64,000 nt of DNA, taken from assembly GCF_018494065.1 (NCBI RefSeq), contig NZ_JABBFR010000007.1:1-64000 (forward strand), read 5' to 3'. Source of the stretch: Rosenbergiella gaditana (GTDB lineage Bacteria; Pseudomonadota; Gammaproteobacteria; Enterobacterales; Enterobacteriaceae). Position 1 is the stretch's first letter, and every line of letters begins with the position of its first letter. A model generated the notes under the pieces. That model was not told where the DNA came from. It ran no database searches and worked only from the letters and a program-made list of their open reading frames with translations. Made by a program: the position numbers and the translations under genes. This document shows, piece after piece, positions 20,389 through 31,227 of this stretch.

Positions 20389-21936
20389 ATGCGTGGTATA
20401 TCAGCGGTGAGTGAGCAACTGCCAAATCATTGTTGGCCAGTTGATAAAATCGCCGAGCTTGAACAGACATTATGCCGGACGAATGATGGCTCCCCTTACC
20501 AGTTGATGTGGCAAGCGGGAGAGGCGCTTCAGAGGCTGATTTGGACGGTCTATGCGCAAACTCGACACTGTTTGATACTCTGCGGAACGGGAAATAATGG
20601 CGGCGATGGGTTTGTACTGGCTTATCTTCTTCACCAAGCAGGAGTAAGCGTTACGGTGGTTGAGGCCAGGCTACGTAATGAACGACCTGCAGAGGCGTCC
20701 CGTGCCAAAGCTTTATGGGACGACGTTGCCCCACACGCCGCGTTATCCCCCGATGATCCCTGGCCTACCAATATCGATCTCATTATTGATGCGCTTTATG
20801 GTATTGGCTTACGTCAACCTCCTGGTACTGAGAGCCAACGGTTGATGGACTTGGTCAATCGTCATCCTGCGCCAGTGTTAGCCGTCGATATCCCATCAGG
20901 CTTGAATGCTCAGACTGGGCAGCCACTGGGCACAGTGATACAGGCTACCTCTACACTGACGTTTATCACATTGAAACCGGGCTTGTTAACAGGAAAAGGG
21001 CGGGCGTACAGCGGTAAACTCTGGGTGGCCGACCTGGGGCTTTCCCATTTATTGCCTCATCTCTCGCCACCGATTGAGTGTCTCACTGCACAGAATTTAC
21101 CCCAGTGGCTACCTCAACGCCAAGCCAGCGCACATAAAGGTGATATGGGAAAAGTTGTGGTGATTGGTGGGGCTGAAGGGACAGCGGGTGCCATACGATT
21201 GAGCGGCGAAGCAGCCCTACGCAGCGGTGCGGGGTTGGTGCGTATATTGACCCATCGCTCAAATATTTGGCCACTCTTGGCAGCAAGGCCCGAGTTGATG
21301 GTTGCCGAATTGACTACCGAATCGCTCGAAGAGGCGATAGATTGGGCTGACGTTATTGCTATTGGCCCAGGAATGGGTCAATCGGACTGGGCAAAAAATG
21401 CCCTTAAACACGTAAAATTAAGTAAAAAGCCCATGGTATGGGATGCAGATGCGTTAAACCTCCTAGCAATCGAGCCGGATAAACGTCAAAATCGGGTACT
21501 GACTCCACATCCTGGAGAAGCAGCCCGATTATTAGGGATTAGCGTTGCTGAGGTAGAAGCGGACCGTTTAACGGCGGCGGATCAATTGGTTGATCGTTTT
21601 GGCGGCGTCGCCATATTGAAAGGTTCGGGCACAATTATTGCCGAGGGCTCAGTATCAACCTCTATTGCCTATGTAGGCAATCCCGGTATGGCAAGCGGGG
21701 GTATGGGCGATGTGTTAACTGGCGTAGTAACGGCCTTTCTTGGTCAGGGACTGGAACAGGTAGAAGCCGCCCGTGCTGCCGTTGTTGCTCATGGCCATGC
21801 GGCTGACCTTGTGGCGAAAGACCGCGGGATGCGCGGAATGCTTGCTCTGGATGTGATTGAAAAATTAAAAATAAGTGTCAATCCACTTCAGGATAACGAT
21901 GAGTACCATGACAAGAAAAACCTTTATTCTTACTGA
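20389..21936 (+). CDS. nnr: bifunctional NAD(P)H-hydrate repair enzyme
   Basis: A 515-aa fusion of two metabolite-repair enzymes. The N-terminal YjeF_N domain (about residues 20-220; [16 protein letters not shown] motif) is the epimerase that interconverts the R and S forms of NAD(P)HX. The C-terminal ribokinase-like domain (about 235-505; [12 protein letters not shown] motif near residue 440) dehydrates S-NAD(P)HX using ADP. The length equals that of E. coli Nnr. The ATG at 20389 has GGAG 8 bases upstream. It overlaps the start of tsaE by 38 bp and opens the nnr-tsaE-amiB-mutL-miaA-hfq-hflX run. Confidence 0.96.
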   Translation: MRGISAVSEQLPNHCWPVDKIAELEQTLCRTNDGSPYQLMWQAGEALQRLIWTVYAQTRHCLILCGTGNNGGDGFVLAYLLHQAGVSVTVVEARLRNERPAEASRAKALWDDVAPHAALSPDDPWPTNIDLIIDALYGIGLRQPPGTESQRLMDLVNRHPAPVLAVDIPSGLNAQTGQPLGTVIQATSTLTFITLKPGLLTGKGRAYSGKLWVADLGLSHLLPHLSPPIECLTAQNLPQWLPQRQASAHKGDMGKVVVIGGAEGTAGAIRLSGEAALRSGAGLVRILTHRSNIWPLLAARPELMVAELTTESLEEAIDWADVIAIGPGMGQSDWAKNALKHVKLSKKPMVWDADALNLLAIEPDKRQNRVLTPHPGEAARLLGISVAEVEADRLTAADQLVDRFGGVAILKGSGTIIAEGSVSTSIAYVGNPGMASGGMGDVLTGVVTAFLGQGLEQVEAARAAVVAHGHAADLVAKDRGMRGMLALDVIEKLKISVNPLQDNDEYHDKKNLYSY

Positions 21937-22384
21937 TTTAGCGGCCACCTTAGCATTGGGTTCTCGCTTAGCTAAAGCCAGTGAGCAAGCGACCATTATC
22001 TATTTGGTTGGCGATTTAGGGGCGGGTAAAACAACGTTTAGTCGTGGTTTCCTTCAAGCCTTAGGCCATCAAGGAAATGTGAAAAGCCCCACTTATACGC
22101 TGGTGGAGCCTTACGAAATTAATCATCGTTTAGCGTATCACTTTGACCTTTATCGTCTCGCCGACCCTGAAGAACTTGAATTTATGGGTGTACGTGACTA
22201 TTTCACTGGCGATGCAATCTGTTTAGTGGAGTGGCCACAACAGGGGGCAGGGATCCTTCCTTCGCCGGATTTAACCATCACCTTAGCTTATCAAGGTGAG
22301 GGGAGAGAAGCTGAGGTTGTCTCAAGCTCAGCGTGGGGTGAACATTTATTACAGCAAATTTCGTGTAATGAGGGAGAGGCATGA
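21899..22384 (+). CDS. tsaE: tRNA t6A-modification ATPase TsaE
   Basis: A 161-aa ATPase that resets the TsaBD complex in making threonylcarbamoyladenosine at position 37 of ANN-decoding tRNAs. The P-loop GDLGAGKTT lies at residues 38-46. The family motifs [17 protein letters not shown] and CLVEWPQQG follow. I chose the ATG at 21899 (CAGGA 5 bases upstream); it overlaps the end of nnr in another frame, and its stop overlaps the amiB start by 4 bp, which suggests translational coupling. Confidence 0.95.
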   Translation: MSTMTRKTFILTDLAATLALGSRLAKASEQATIIYLVGDLGAGKTTFSRGFLQALGHQGNVKSPTYTLVEPYEINHRLAYHFDLYRLADPEELEFMGVRDYFTGDAICLVEWPQQGAGILPSPDLTITLAYQGEGREAEVVSSSAWGEHLLQQISCNEGEA

Positions 22385-23967
22385 CATTAAGGCGGCTGAT
22401 CCTAGTCGTACTATATTGCCTCGTTAGTCGAGCGGTAGTGGCGGCTTCACTCTCAGATATTCAGGTGGATAATCGCGAGGCTCAATCGATAGTGACATTA
22501 ACTTTCGCGGATAAACCCACCTCATCTTGGTTCGGTCTGCATAATCCCGAACGTTTTGTGGTTGATATCCACGAAAGTGGTGCCATTAAGGGCCTACCAC
22601 TCAACTTTAGTGGTACGAATCTTGTAAAGCGTATTCGTACGAGCCAACCGCCGAATCAACATGCTATCCGCCTGGTCTTCGAGTTAACACAGCCCTCTGG
22701 TTCATCGGTGACGACAAGACAGAGTGGTAACCAGTGGAAAGTGGTGGTCACGCTCAAAGCTAAAGCGCCTCAGCCTGCCCCAGCAGCCGTTACCCCAGCC
22801 GAGAAAAACCCGTTTACTCCGGCAAAGACCGCGGTAACCAATACCAACACCACTAGTTATCCCGGTGGACAAGTCGCGCGGAACCAAGTGGTTATTGTGG
22901 CAATTGATGCGGGGCACGGGGGACAAGATCCCGGTGCTATTGGTCAGCATGGCTTAAAAGAAAAAAATGTGACCATCGCTATTGCACGTAAATTAAAGAA
23001 ATTCCTCGATGCAGACCCCATGTTTAAACCAGTGCTAACACGGAATGGTAATTACTTTATTTCGGTAATGGGGCGTTCAGAAGTCGCTCGTAAGGAGAAT
23101 GCCAGCTTACTAGTGTCTATTCATGCGGACTCGGCACCCGTACATTCGGCAAGTGGGGCTTCGGTCTGGGTACTTTCTAATCGCCGAGCTAATTCGGAAA
23201 TGGCGAACTGGCTAGAGCAAACGGAGAAGCAATCGGAACTGCTCGGCGGGGCCGGCGATTTACTGGCCAATAATCAGTCTGACCCTTACTTAAGCCAAGC
23301 GGTGCTTGATCTTCAATTTGGCCACTCACAACGTGTCGGCTACGATGTGGCGACCAAAGTATTACAGAATCTTCGCCAAGTGACTCCTTTGCACAAACGG
23401 CTACCTGAGCATGCGAGTTTGGGTGTACTACGCTCGCCAGATATCCCCTCACTTCTGGTGGAGACGGGCTTTATCAGTAATGCGCAAGAAGAGAAATTAT
23501 TGGGTAACTCTGCTTATCAAACCAAAATTGCCCATGCTATTTACCGGGGATTACGTGCTTACTTCCGTAGCCATCCTTACCAGTATATTGCCGCCAGTGA
23601 AAATCGCCCGGTTGTGGCAAGACCTTCTCAAGTCGTGTCGACTCAGCGAACTCAGTTACACGTCGTCCAACGCGGTGAAACCTTATCGGGGATTGCTGCG
23701 CGTTATGGGGTGACCAGTCAGGCGATTATTGCGCAAAACCGTTTAAAAAAGCCGGGTGTATGGGTAGGGCAGCGGTTACGAATTGGCGGTGCAAAGGCAA
23801 TCGCTAAGTCATCGGCGACAGTAATTAGGCATAAAGTCGTTCGGGGGGACTCGCTCAATGCGATAGCCTTGAAATATGGGGTAAGTGCCCAAACTATTCT
23901 TACTAAGAATAAACTTCGTTCCGCCAATGTGATGTTAGGTCAGACCTTGTTAATCCCGCAATCGTAG
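22381..23967 (+). CDS. amiB: N-acetylmuramoyl-L-alanine amidase AmiB
   Basis: A 528-aa periplasmic cell-wall hydrolase that splits the septum during daughter-cell separation, activated by EnvC. A signal peptide (residues 1-20) is followed by an AMIN septal-targeting domain (about 22-125), then a proline- and threonine-rich linker, then the zinc-dependent Amidase_3 domain (about 175-395; [15 protein letters not shown] and LVETGFISN carry zinc ligands). Two LysM repeats close the protein (about 425-468 and 484-527). E. coli AmiB is 445 aa with one LysM, so this is a longer form with an extra peptidoglycan-binding module. Confidence 0.95.
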   Translation: MTLRRLILVVLYCLVSRAVVAASLSDIQVDNREAQSIVTLTFADKPTSSWFGLHNPERFVVDIHESGAIKGLPLNFSGTNLVKRIRTSQPPNQHAIRLVFELTQPSGSSVTTRQSGNQWKVVVTLKAKAPQPAPAAVTPAEKNPFTPAKTAVTNTNTTSYPGGQVARNQVVIVAIDAGHGGQDPGAIGQHGLKEKNVTIAIARKLKKFLDADPMFKPVLTRNGNYFISVMGRSEVARKENASLLVSIHADSAPVHSASGASVWVLSNRRANSEMANWLEQTEKQSELLGGAGDLLANNQSDPYLSQAVLDLQFGHSQRVGYDVATKVLQNLRQVTPLHKRLPEHASLGVLRSPDIPSLLVETGFISNAQEEKLLGNSAYQTKIAHAIYRGLRAYFRSHPYQYIAASENRPVVARPSQVVSTQRTQLHVVQRGETLSGIAARYGVTSQAIIAQNRLKKPGVWVGQRLRIGGAKAIAKSSATVIRHKVVRGDSLNAIALKYGVSAQTILTKNKLRSANVMLGQTLLIPQS

Positions 23968-23996
23968 CGGGAAGAGGTCGCTGCAGAGGATCTTAT

Positions 23997-25805
23997 ATGC
24001 CAATTCAGATATTACCACCGCAGCTGGCTAACCAAATTGCTGCTGGGGAAGTGGTAGAACGCCCTGCCTCTGTGGTGAAAGAACTTATTGAAAATAGTCT
24101 TGATGCCGGGGCGACCCGTATCCATATTGAGATTGATAAGGGAGGCGCTAAACGGATCGCTATTCGAGATAATGGCTGTGGCATTGATAAAGAACAACTC
24201 TCATTGGCCCTAGCCCGCCATGCTACCAGCAAAATTGCCTCGTTGGATGATCTTGAAGCGATCATGAGCTTGGGATTTCGCGGCGAAGCCCTTGCCAGTA
24301 TTAGCTCTGTTTCTCGCCTGACCTTAACCTCACGTCCAGAGACTCAGCAAGAAGCGTGGCAAGCCTACGCCGAAGGGCGTGAGATGAACGTGAGTCTTAA
24401 GCCTGCTGCGCATCCCTGCGGCTCGACCCTTGAAGTGCTTGATTTATTTTATAATACGCCAGCTAGAAGGAAGTTTTTGCGTACAGAAAAAACAGAATTT
24501 ACGCATATTGATGAGGTGATTAGGCGTATTGCTTTAGCCCGTTTCGACGTTGAATTTATCTTGACCCACAATGATAAGCCGGTTCGCCACTATCGCGTTG
24601 CGAATAATCAGAAGCAGAAACAGCAGCGGCTGACCGCGATTTGTGGCGCAAACTTTGTCTCGCAAGCGGTTCATATAGATTGGCAACACGATGGCCTAGC
24701 AATTGAAGGTTGGGTGGTCTCCCCCGATTATGCGCAAAACACTACCGAAACCCAATATTGCTACGTCAATGGTCGCATGATGCGAGATAAACTGATTAAT
24801 CATGCTATTCGTCAAGCCTACCAAGAGCATATTGGTCAGCAGCCGACTCCTGCGTATGTGCTTTTTTTAACGGTTGATCCTCATCAAGTTGACGTCAATG
24901 TGCATCCGGCTAAACACGAAGTCCGCTTCCATCAATCGCGGTTAGTGCACGACTTTGTTTACCAAGGGATTGCCAGTGCGTTGACGCCTAGCGAGTCAAA
25001 CCTGTCATTAGACGATAGTCAGCCCGCAACGTTATCTCAACCTGTTATTGCGGAGAACCGGACGTCAGCCGGTAAAAATAAGTTTGCCCAGCCGAGCCGG
25101 CCGCTCTCTGTCCCGCGTGATCATGCACCGGAGCCTTATCGAAAGAAAGAGGCGCAGCTCTACCAACATTTGATAAGTTCAACCCCAAAAGTGGAAGAGG
25201 CGACTGGCGACACGTCGGCCGTAGAATATGTTGAACCTTTAGCTGGGCACACTCAAGGTTTTGGGCGAGTACTTACGGTTTGCGACCAACGCTTTGCGCT
25301 ACTTGAACGCTCGACAGGCCTTGCATTACTCTCCTTAGCGAAAGCGGCAAGCTTGGTGCTTGCACAACAACTCAATCCAGCCTCGCAGTCGTTGGTGTCG
25401 CAACCATTGCTTATTCCGTTACGCGTGAAAAGCACTGCGACTGAGAAGCAGGTCATCATTCAATACACTGAGCTGCTCCAACGTTTCGGCGTAGATTTGC
25501 AGAGTGACGGCCAATACAGCACACTACGTGCGGTACCTCTACCCTTGCGTACGCAGAATTTACAAACGTTGTTGCCAGAAATGATTGTGTGGTTGTCCTC
25601 GCAATCCGATGTGAGCCAATCCGCTTTCGCGTCGTGGTTAGCGGGAAAGAGTGTTAGTGCCGAACGGACTTGGAGTCACTCGCAAGCGATTACCTTATTG
25701 GCCGATTTAGAACGGCTTGCTCCCGCACAGGTGGTATCACCGACAGCGGGTCTTATCCAGCCGTTACCCTTAGCCCCTTTTTTTGAAGCATTATTAAATG
25801 AATGA
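23997..25805 (+). CDS. mutL: DNA mismatch repair protein MutL
   Basis: A 602-aa matchmaker that links MutS mismatch recognition to MutH nicking and UvrD unwinding. The N-terminal GHKL ATPase is complete: Glu29 and Asn33 in [12 protein letters not shown], then DNGCGI, then [14 protein letters not shown] Ser/Pro/Gln-rich linker (about residues 335-405) leads to the C-terminal dimerisation domain. No endonuclease motif DQHAxxE is present, as expected for a species with MutH. It overlaps miaA by 8 bp, so the two are co-translated. Confidence 0.97.
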   Translation: MPIQILPPQLANQIAAGEVVERPASVVKELIENSLDAGATRIHIEIDKGGAKRIAIRDNGCGIDKEQLSLALARHATSKIASLDDLEAIMSLGFRGEALASISSVSRLTLTSRPETQQEAWQAYAEGREMNVSLKPAAHPCGSTLEVLDLFYNTPARRKFLRTEKTEFTHIDEVIRRIALARFDVEFILTHNDKPVRHYRVANNQKQKQQRLTAICGANFVSQAVHIDWQHDGLAIEGWVVSPDYAQNTTETQYCYVNGRMMRDKLINHAIRQAYQEHIGQQPTPAYVLFLTVDPHQVDVNVHPAKHEVRFHQSRLVHDFVYQGIASALTPSESNLSLDDSQPATLSQPVIAENRTSAGKNKFAQPSRPLSVPRDHAPEPYRKKEAQLYQHLISSTPKVEEATGDTSAVEYVEPLAGHTQGFGRVLTVCDQRFALLERSTGLALLSLAKAASLVLAQQLNPASQSLVSQPLLIPLRVKSTATEKQVIIQYTELLQRFGVDLQSDGQYSTLRAVPLPLRTQNLQTLLPEMIVWLSSQSDVSQSAFASWLAGKSVSAERTWSHSQAITLLADLERLAPAQVVSPTAGLIQPLPLAPFFEALLNE

Positions 25806-26745
25806 AATCACACCACAGTTACCTAAAGCTATTTTTATCATGGGGCCTACGGCGTCAGGTAAAACGGCTTTAGCGATTGAACTGGCAAAGACCTTACCCG
25901 TAGAGATCATTAGTGTTGATTCGGCACTGGTCTACCGTGGGATGGATATTGGTACGGCAAAGCCGACTGCGGGGGAACAGGCTGCGACGCCTCATCATTT
26001 GCTGGACCTCATCGATCCTAGTCAAAGTTACTCTGCTGCAGATTTTCGCCGGGATGCTTTGCAGAAAATGGCTGACATTACGCAACGGGGGGCGATTCCT
26101 ATTTTGGTGGGGGGGACAATGCTTTACTTCAAAGCGTTACTCGAAGGTTTATCGCCTTTACCTTCTGCCAATCCTGAGATCCGTCAACAATTAGAACAAC
26201 GGGCAAAAGTTGAAGGTTGGGAAACTCTTCACCAAGAACTTTGTCTGATAGATCCTAAGGCTGGAGAAAGAATTCATCCTAATGATCCACAAAGACTGAC
26301 GCGAGCACTGGAAGTTTTTCTCATTTCAGGTAAAACTCTAACAGAGTTAACTGAAACGGCAGGGGAGACTCTCCCTTATGACGTTTATCAGTTCGCTATC
26401 GCTCCTCAAGACCGCGAGGTGCTCCATCAACGGATTGAATTGCGTTTCCAGCAGATGCTTGATGAGGGTTTTGAACATGAAGTCAGGGCTCTCCACCAGC
26501 GTGGCGACCTTCATGTCAATATGCCTTCTGTGCGTTGTGTTGGTTATCGACAAATGTGGTCATGGCTTGAGGGGGAAATAGATTATAATGAAATGGTTTT
26601 CCGTGGCATATGTGCCACTCGCCAATTGGCTAAGCGACAAATGACTTGGTTGCGAGGGTGGAAAGCACTTGTTTGGCTTGATAGCCTGCAACCCGATCAG
26701 GCTCGTGAGAAAGTTTTAAACGTTATTCATACTATAACTCATTGA
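25798..26745 (+). CDS. miaA: tRNA dimethylallyltransferase MiaA
   Basis: A 315-aa enzyme that adds an isopentenyl group to A37 of tRNAs reading UNN codons. The P-loop GPTASGKT lies at residues 16-23, followed by [19 protein letters not shown], the substrate-binding segment. The sequence is full length (E. coli 316 aa). It starts 8 bp inside mutL. In E. coli, hfq promoters lie inside miaA; a TATAAT at 26793-26798 just behind this gene may serve hfq here. Confidence 0.96.
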   Translation: MNEITPQLPKAIFIMGPTASGKTALAIELAKTLPVEIISVDSALVYRGMDIGTAKPTAGEQAATPHHLLDLIDPSQSYSAADFRRDALQKMADITQRGAIPILVGGTMLYFKALLEGLSPLPSANPEIRQQLEQRAKVEGWETLHQELCLIDPKAGERIHPNDPQRLTRALEVFLISGKTLTELTETAGETLPYDVYQFAIAPQDREVLHQRIELRFQQMLDEGFEHEVRALHQRGDLHVNMPSVRCVGYRQMWSWLEGEIDYNEMVFRGICATRQLAKRQMTWLRGWKALVWLDSLQPDQAREKVLNVIHTITH

Positions 26746-26831
26746 TTATTTGCAATCTTCAGGCATGGTATGTGATAGCGGTTTTTAAACTCTATAATAA
26801 TTACACTACGAACGTATAAGGAAAAGATAGA

Positions 26832-27128
26832 ATGGCTAAAGGGCAATCATTACAAGACCCGTTTTTAAACGCTTTGCGTCGCGAGCGTGTACCCGTCTCA
26901 ATTTACTTGGTTAATGGTATTAAACTCCAAGGGCAAATTGAATCTTTCGACCAATTCGTCATTTTATTAAAAAATACCGTCAGTCAAATGGTTTACAAGC
27001 ACGCTATTTCAACAGTCGTGCCATCGCGCCCTGTATCTCACCACACCAATGCGCCAGGTAGCAGCAATTATCATAATAATGGAAATGCTGGTACTGGTTC
27101 ACACCATGAAGGTGAGTCTGCAGAGTAA
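26832..27128 (+). CDS. hfq: RNA chaperone Hfq
   Basis: A 98-aa hexameric RNA chaperone that pairs small RNAs with mRNAs. The Sm fold (residues 7-66) carries [20 protein letters not shown] (Sm1) and the YKHAIST / VVPSRPV segment (Sm2), with Gln8, Phe42 and Tyr55-Lys56-His57 for RNA binding and the rim arginines RRER. The C-terminal tail is rich in His, Asn and Gly and a little shorter than in E. coli (102 aa). It sits between miaA and hflX in the usual order. Confidence 0.97.
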   Translation: MAKGQSLQDPFLNALRRERVPVSIYLVNGIKLQGQIESFDQFVILLKNTVSQMVYKHAISTVVPSRPVSHHTNAPGSSNYHNNGNAGTGSHHEGESAE

Positions 27129-27188
27129 TTTCCTTTCGACCGGAGAGTTTAGGCTCTCTGGTTGCCTACCTTTCAGTGAGGTTATCGC

Positions 27189-28472
27189 TTGTTTGAGCGT
27201 TATGATGCCGGTGAACAGGCCGTTTTAGTTCATATCTGGTTTTCACAAGATAAAGAGAGCGAAGATTTACAAGAGTTTGAAACACTTGTCTCTTCCGCAG
27301 GGGTTGAAGCCCTTCAAGTCGTTACGGGAAGCCGTAAATCTCCACATCCTAAATATTTCGTTGGTGAAGGTAAAGCTGAAGAGATCGCTGAGGCGGTCAG
27401 CGCGACTGGTGCCAGTGTCGTTATTTTCGATCATGCCTTGAGCCCAGCCCAAGAACGGAATTTAGAAAAATTGTGTGAATGTCGAGTGATCGACCGCACA
27501 GGTCTTATTTTAGATATCTTCGCGCAGCGTGCACGTACGCACGAAGGTAAATTACAAGTTGAGTTGGCCCAGTTGCGTCATCTTGCCACCCGATTAGTCC
27601 GTGGATGGACCCACTTAGAGCGTCAAAAAGGCGGTATTGGCTTACGTGGACCCGGTGAAACTCAACTTGAAACCGACAGACGTTTATTGCGAAACCGTAT
27701 AACGCTCATTCTCTCCCGACTACAGCGAGTAGAGAAGCAGCGTGAACAGGGGCGGCAAGCGCGAGCCAAGGCCGATATTCCTACTGTGTCGTTGGTGGGA
27801 TATACTAATGCCGGTAAATCGACGTTGTTCAACAGTATAACGTCTGCAGACGTCTATGCGGCTGACCAACTGTTTGCAACGCTCGACCCAACTTTACGGC
27901 GATTATCGGTTGCTGACGTCGGGGAAGTGGTACTGGCAGATACCGTTGGTTTTATTCGTCATCTCCCCCATGATTTAGTCGCCGCTTTCAAAGCAACACT
28001 ACAAGAGACACGTGAAGCAACGCTGTTGTTGCATGTGATCGATGCTGCTGATCTGCGGATGAATGAAAATATTGAGGCTGTTGACGAAGTATTAACTGAG
28101 ATCGAGGCGGATGAGATCCCTTCTCTGCATGTCATGAACAAAATTGACCAGTTAGAGGGTTTTGAGCCACGTATTGATCGCAATGAAGAGAGCGTACCGA
28201 TACGTGTATGGCTCTCTGCACAGAATCGGTTAGGATTACCTTTACTATGGCAGGCCCTTTCAGAACGGCTTTCTGGGGAAATTGCCCAATATACACTCTG
28301 TCTTCCTCCTGAAGCAGGTCGCCTGCGTAGTCGTTTTTATGAACTCGACGCAATTAAAGAAGAATGGAATCACGATGAGGGTTCCATCGGTTTACAGGTA
28401 CGCTTGCCGATCGTTGAATGGCACCGCTTGGGTAAACACTATCCAGCTTTATCGGATTACATTGTAAAATAA
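27189..28472 (+). CDS. hflX: ribosome-rescue GTPase HflX
   Basis: A 427-aa GTPase that splits stalled or heat-damaged 70S ribosomes. The N-terminal domain has the [15 protein letters not shown] signature (about residue 155). The G-domain follows with GYTNAGKST (Walker A, about 204), [10 protein letters not shown] and NKID. The start is TTG, as in E. coli hflX. In E. coli hflK and hflC follow at once and encode an FtsH-regulating complex; here neither is present, and 490 bp separate hflX from yjeT. Confidence 0.97.
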   Translation: MFERYDAGEQAVLVHIWFSQDKESEDLQEFETLVSSAGVEALQVVTGSRKSPHPKYFVGEGKAEEIAEAVSATGASVVIFDHALSPAQERNLEKLCECRVIDRTGLILDIFAQRARTHEGKLQVELAQLRHLATRLVRGWTHLERQKGGIGLRGPGETQLETDRRLLRNRITLILSRLQRVEKQREQGRQARAKADIPTVSLVGYTNAGKSTLFNSITSADVYAADQLFATLDPTLRRLSVADVGEVVLADTVGFIRHLPHDLVAAFKATLQETREATLLLHVIDAADLRMNENIEAVDEVLTEIEADEIPSLHVMNKIDQLEGFEPRIDRNEESVPIRVWLSAQNRLGLPLLWQALSERLSGEIAQYTLCLPPEAGRLRSRFYELDAIKEEWNHDEGSIGLQVRLPIVEWHRLGKHYPALSDYIVK

Positions 28473-28962
28473 TTATTAGGCCCCTAGGTTGGGGCCACCA
28501 CAATGTCACTAAATGGAAGTGAGTATGATGTGGAAACAAGCGAGTCGCTAGGAAACCCGATGCAGTCCATTGGCGCTCAACAAGCAAAGGTACCACATGG
28601 TCTTTCTGTCCTTGAAAAGCTAGGCTATAGCGAAGGGATTCACGTTATCAGGATGATGTCGACGGAGTTCTTTTCTACTCGAAGCGAAATAAGCATTAAT
28701 AGTACGTGGAGAATGTGATGCCGAAGCGGCCAGCCTCTATGTAAGGAGTTAGTCGCGATATCCAGCGTTTTTGTCTTTTTTACGCTCGTTCTCTGCGCAT
28801 GAGAAAAGTTATACATTGAGTCATTTCGTGCTCTTTTTTTACGCAAACAGGCAATTTTTTTCATTTTAGGAAATTGCGCGTAACGCTGCATTTATTTTGA
28901 ATTCCGAGTAGACTGCTGGGGTCGGTGATATTACCGACCCTTTTTTATTGTAAGGAATCCTC
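28473..28962. other. gap where hflK-hflC would be expected
   Basis: 490 bp between hflX and yjeT with no recognisable gene. A GC hairpin GGCCCC / GGGGCC at 28479-28496 follows hflX. I translated both strands and saw no similarity to HflK or HflC. A strong terminator ends the region at 28947. A reading frame at 28503-28718 (71 aa) lacks a ribosome binding site and matches nothing I know. The stretch is either a deletion scar or holds a non-coding RNA ending at the terminator. Confidence 0.6.
28919..28947 (+). terminator. terminator upstream of yjeT
   Basis: A perfect 8-bp stem GGGTCGGT / ACCGACCC with a six-base loop is followed by TTTTTTA. No gene ends close before it, so it probably terminates either read-through from hflX or an unannotated RNA. 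Confidence 0.88.
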
Positions 28963-29151
28963 ATGCATTCAGTTATATGGACGGCCGTTTCACTTTTATT
29001 AATTGTGGAAGGGTTAGGTCCCATGTTATTGCCTAAGGTCTGGAAAAGAGGGTTGCTTACTTTAATCAGCTCTCCAGAAAAGTTATTAAGACGCTTCGGT
29101 GGAGCCTTCGTTGTAGCCGGGGTGGTGATATTTTATATGATGCATAAGTGA
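28963..29151 (+). CDS. yjeT: DUF2065 inner-membrane protein YjeT
   Basis: A 62-aa protein with two membrane helices (about residues 4-24 and 42-60). It matches YjeT of E. coli: the EGLGPMLLPKVWK segment, then LLRRFGGAFVVAGVVIFYM. The function is not known; in many proteobacteria the gene lies between hflC and purA, and here it keeps its place though hflKC are gone. The ATG is preceded by AAGGA with good spacing. Confidence 0.92.
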   Translation: MHSVIWTAVSLLLIVEGLGPMLLPKVWKRGLLTLISSPEKLLRRFGGAFVVAGVVIFYMMHK

Positions 29152-29293
29152 TTTGCAGGATATAAATCTACAAAAAGATTTTTTTTATGGTTAATATTTT
29201 GCTTGAATAAAAAAGCGAATTTCACTTATTAAAAAAGCTGAAACCGACAAAAGCTGGTGGTAGAATCCATTTTTAAGCAATCAATGGTTTTAG

Positions 29294-30595
<1,302 letters not shown>

Positions 30596-30604
30596 TGTTA
30601 TAAG

Positions 30605-30635
30605 AATGGCCGGTATGATACCGGCCATTGTTTTT
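30605..30635 (+). terminator. purA terminator
   Basis: A perfect 10-bp stem AATGGCCGGT / ACCGGCCATT with a five-base loop is followed by GTTTTT, just after the purA stop. Confidence 0.9.
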
Positions 30636-30772
30636 CCTTCCTACCTGACTGAATCTTCCTTGCAGTGTTCTCTGTGTATTGACCTACAAACAAAAGGCCC
30701 GCACTATCGAGATTGGTTTATAATTCAGTTGAGCCAATTATTTTTTCGTCCAGAGTATTTATTGAGGCTGAT

Positions 30773-31210
30773 GTGCAACTGACCACTTTTACTGACTATG
30801 GGCTACGTGCATTAATATACATGGCGAGTTTGCCCGCGGATAAAATGACCACGATTACTGAAGTTAGCGAACTTTATGCTATTTCTCGCCACCACATGGT
30901 TAAAATTGTTCATAAGTTGAGTCAGGAAGCCTTTATTAAATCAAGTCGAGGAAAGCAGGGAGGAATACGCCTTGCCAGGCCTGCAGAATTTATCAATATC
31001 GGGGATGTCGTCCGTCGTTTAGAGCCTTTACAGCTTGTCGATTGTGATCATTGCTTAATTACACCCTCCTGTCACTTGAAAAGGGTACTCTCGCAAGCGA
31101 TGAAAGCGTTTCTTGCTGAGTTAGATAAATACACCTTGGCGGATATTGCTGCTGACAGGAACTTGAAACGGATTTTCAACGCTGAAATTTCCGTAGAGAA
31201 CTTATACTAG
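30773..31210 (+). CDS. nsrR: nitric-oxide-sensing repressor NsrR
   Basis: A 145-aa Rrf2-family repressor. Its [2Fe-2S] cluster reacts with nitric oxide, which releases DNA and turns on NO-detoxification genes such as hmp. The winged helix (residues 1-70) includes [20 protein letters not shown] and the [10 protein letters not shown] wing. Three cluster cysteines are present at 91, 94 and 100; in E. coli they are at 91, 96 and 102, so two residues between the first two are missing. The start is GTG at 30773, with GAGG upstream. It is the first gene of an nsrR-rnr operon (17-bp gap). Confidence 0.94.
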   Translation: MQLTTFTDYGLRALIYMASLPADKMTTITEVSELYAISRHHMVKIVHKLSQEAFIKSSRGKQGGIRLARPAEFINIGDVVRRLEPLQLVDCDHCLITPSCHLKRVLSQAMKAFLAELDKYTLADIAADRNLKRIFNAEISVENLY

Positions 31211-31227
31211 AGACATTGGAGGACCCT

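Noticed and set aside
28489-28497. TTGGGGCCA, the sequence of the E. coli fim-switch inverted repeat
   Set aside because: It is one arm of the hairpin after hflX, no second inverted copy is near, and the fimbrial operon is 7 kb away.
28503-28718. 71-aa reading frame in the hflX-yjeT gap
   Set aside because: No ribosome binding site, no familiar sequence, and no similarity to HflK or HflC; kept only as part of the gap entry.
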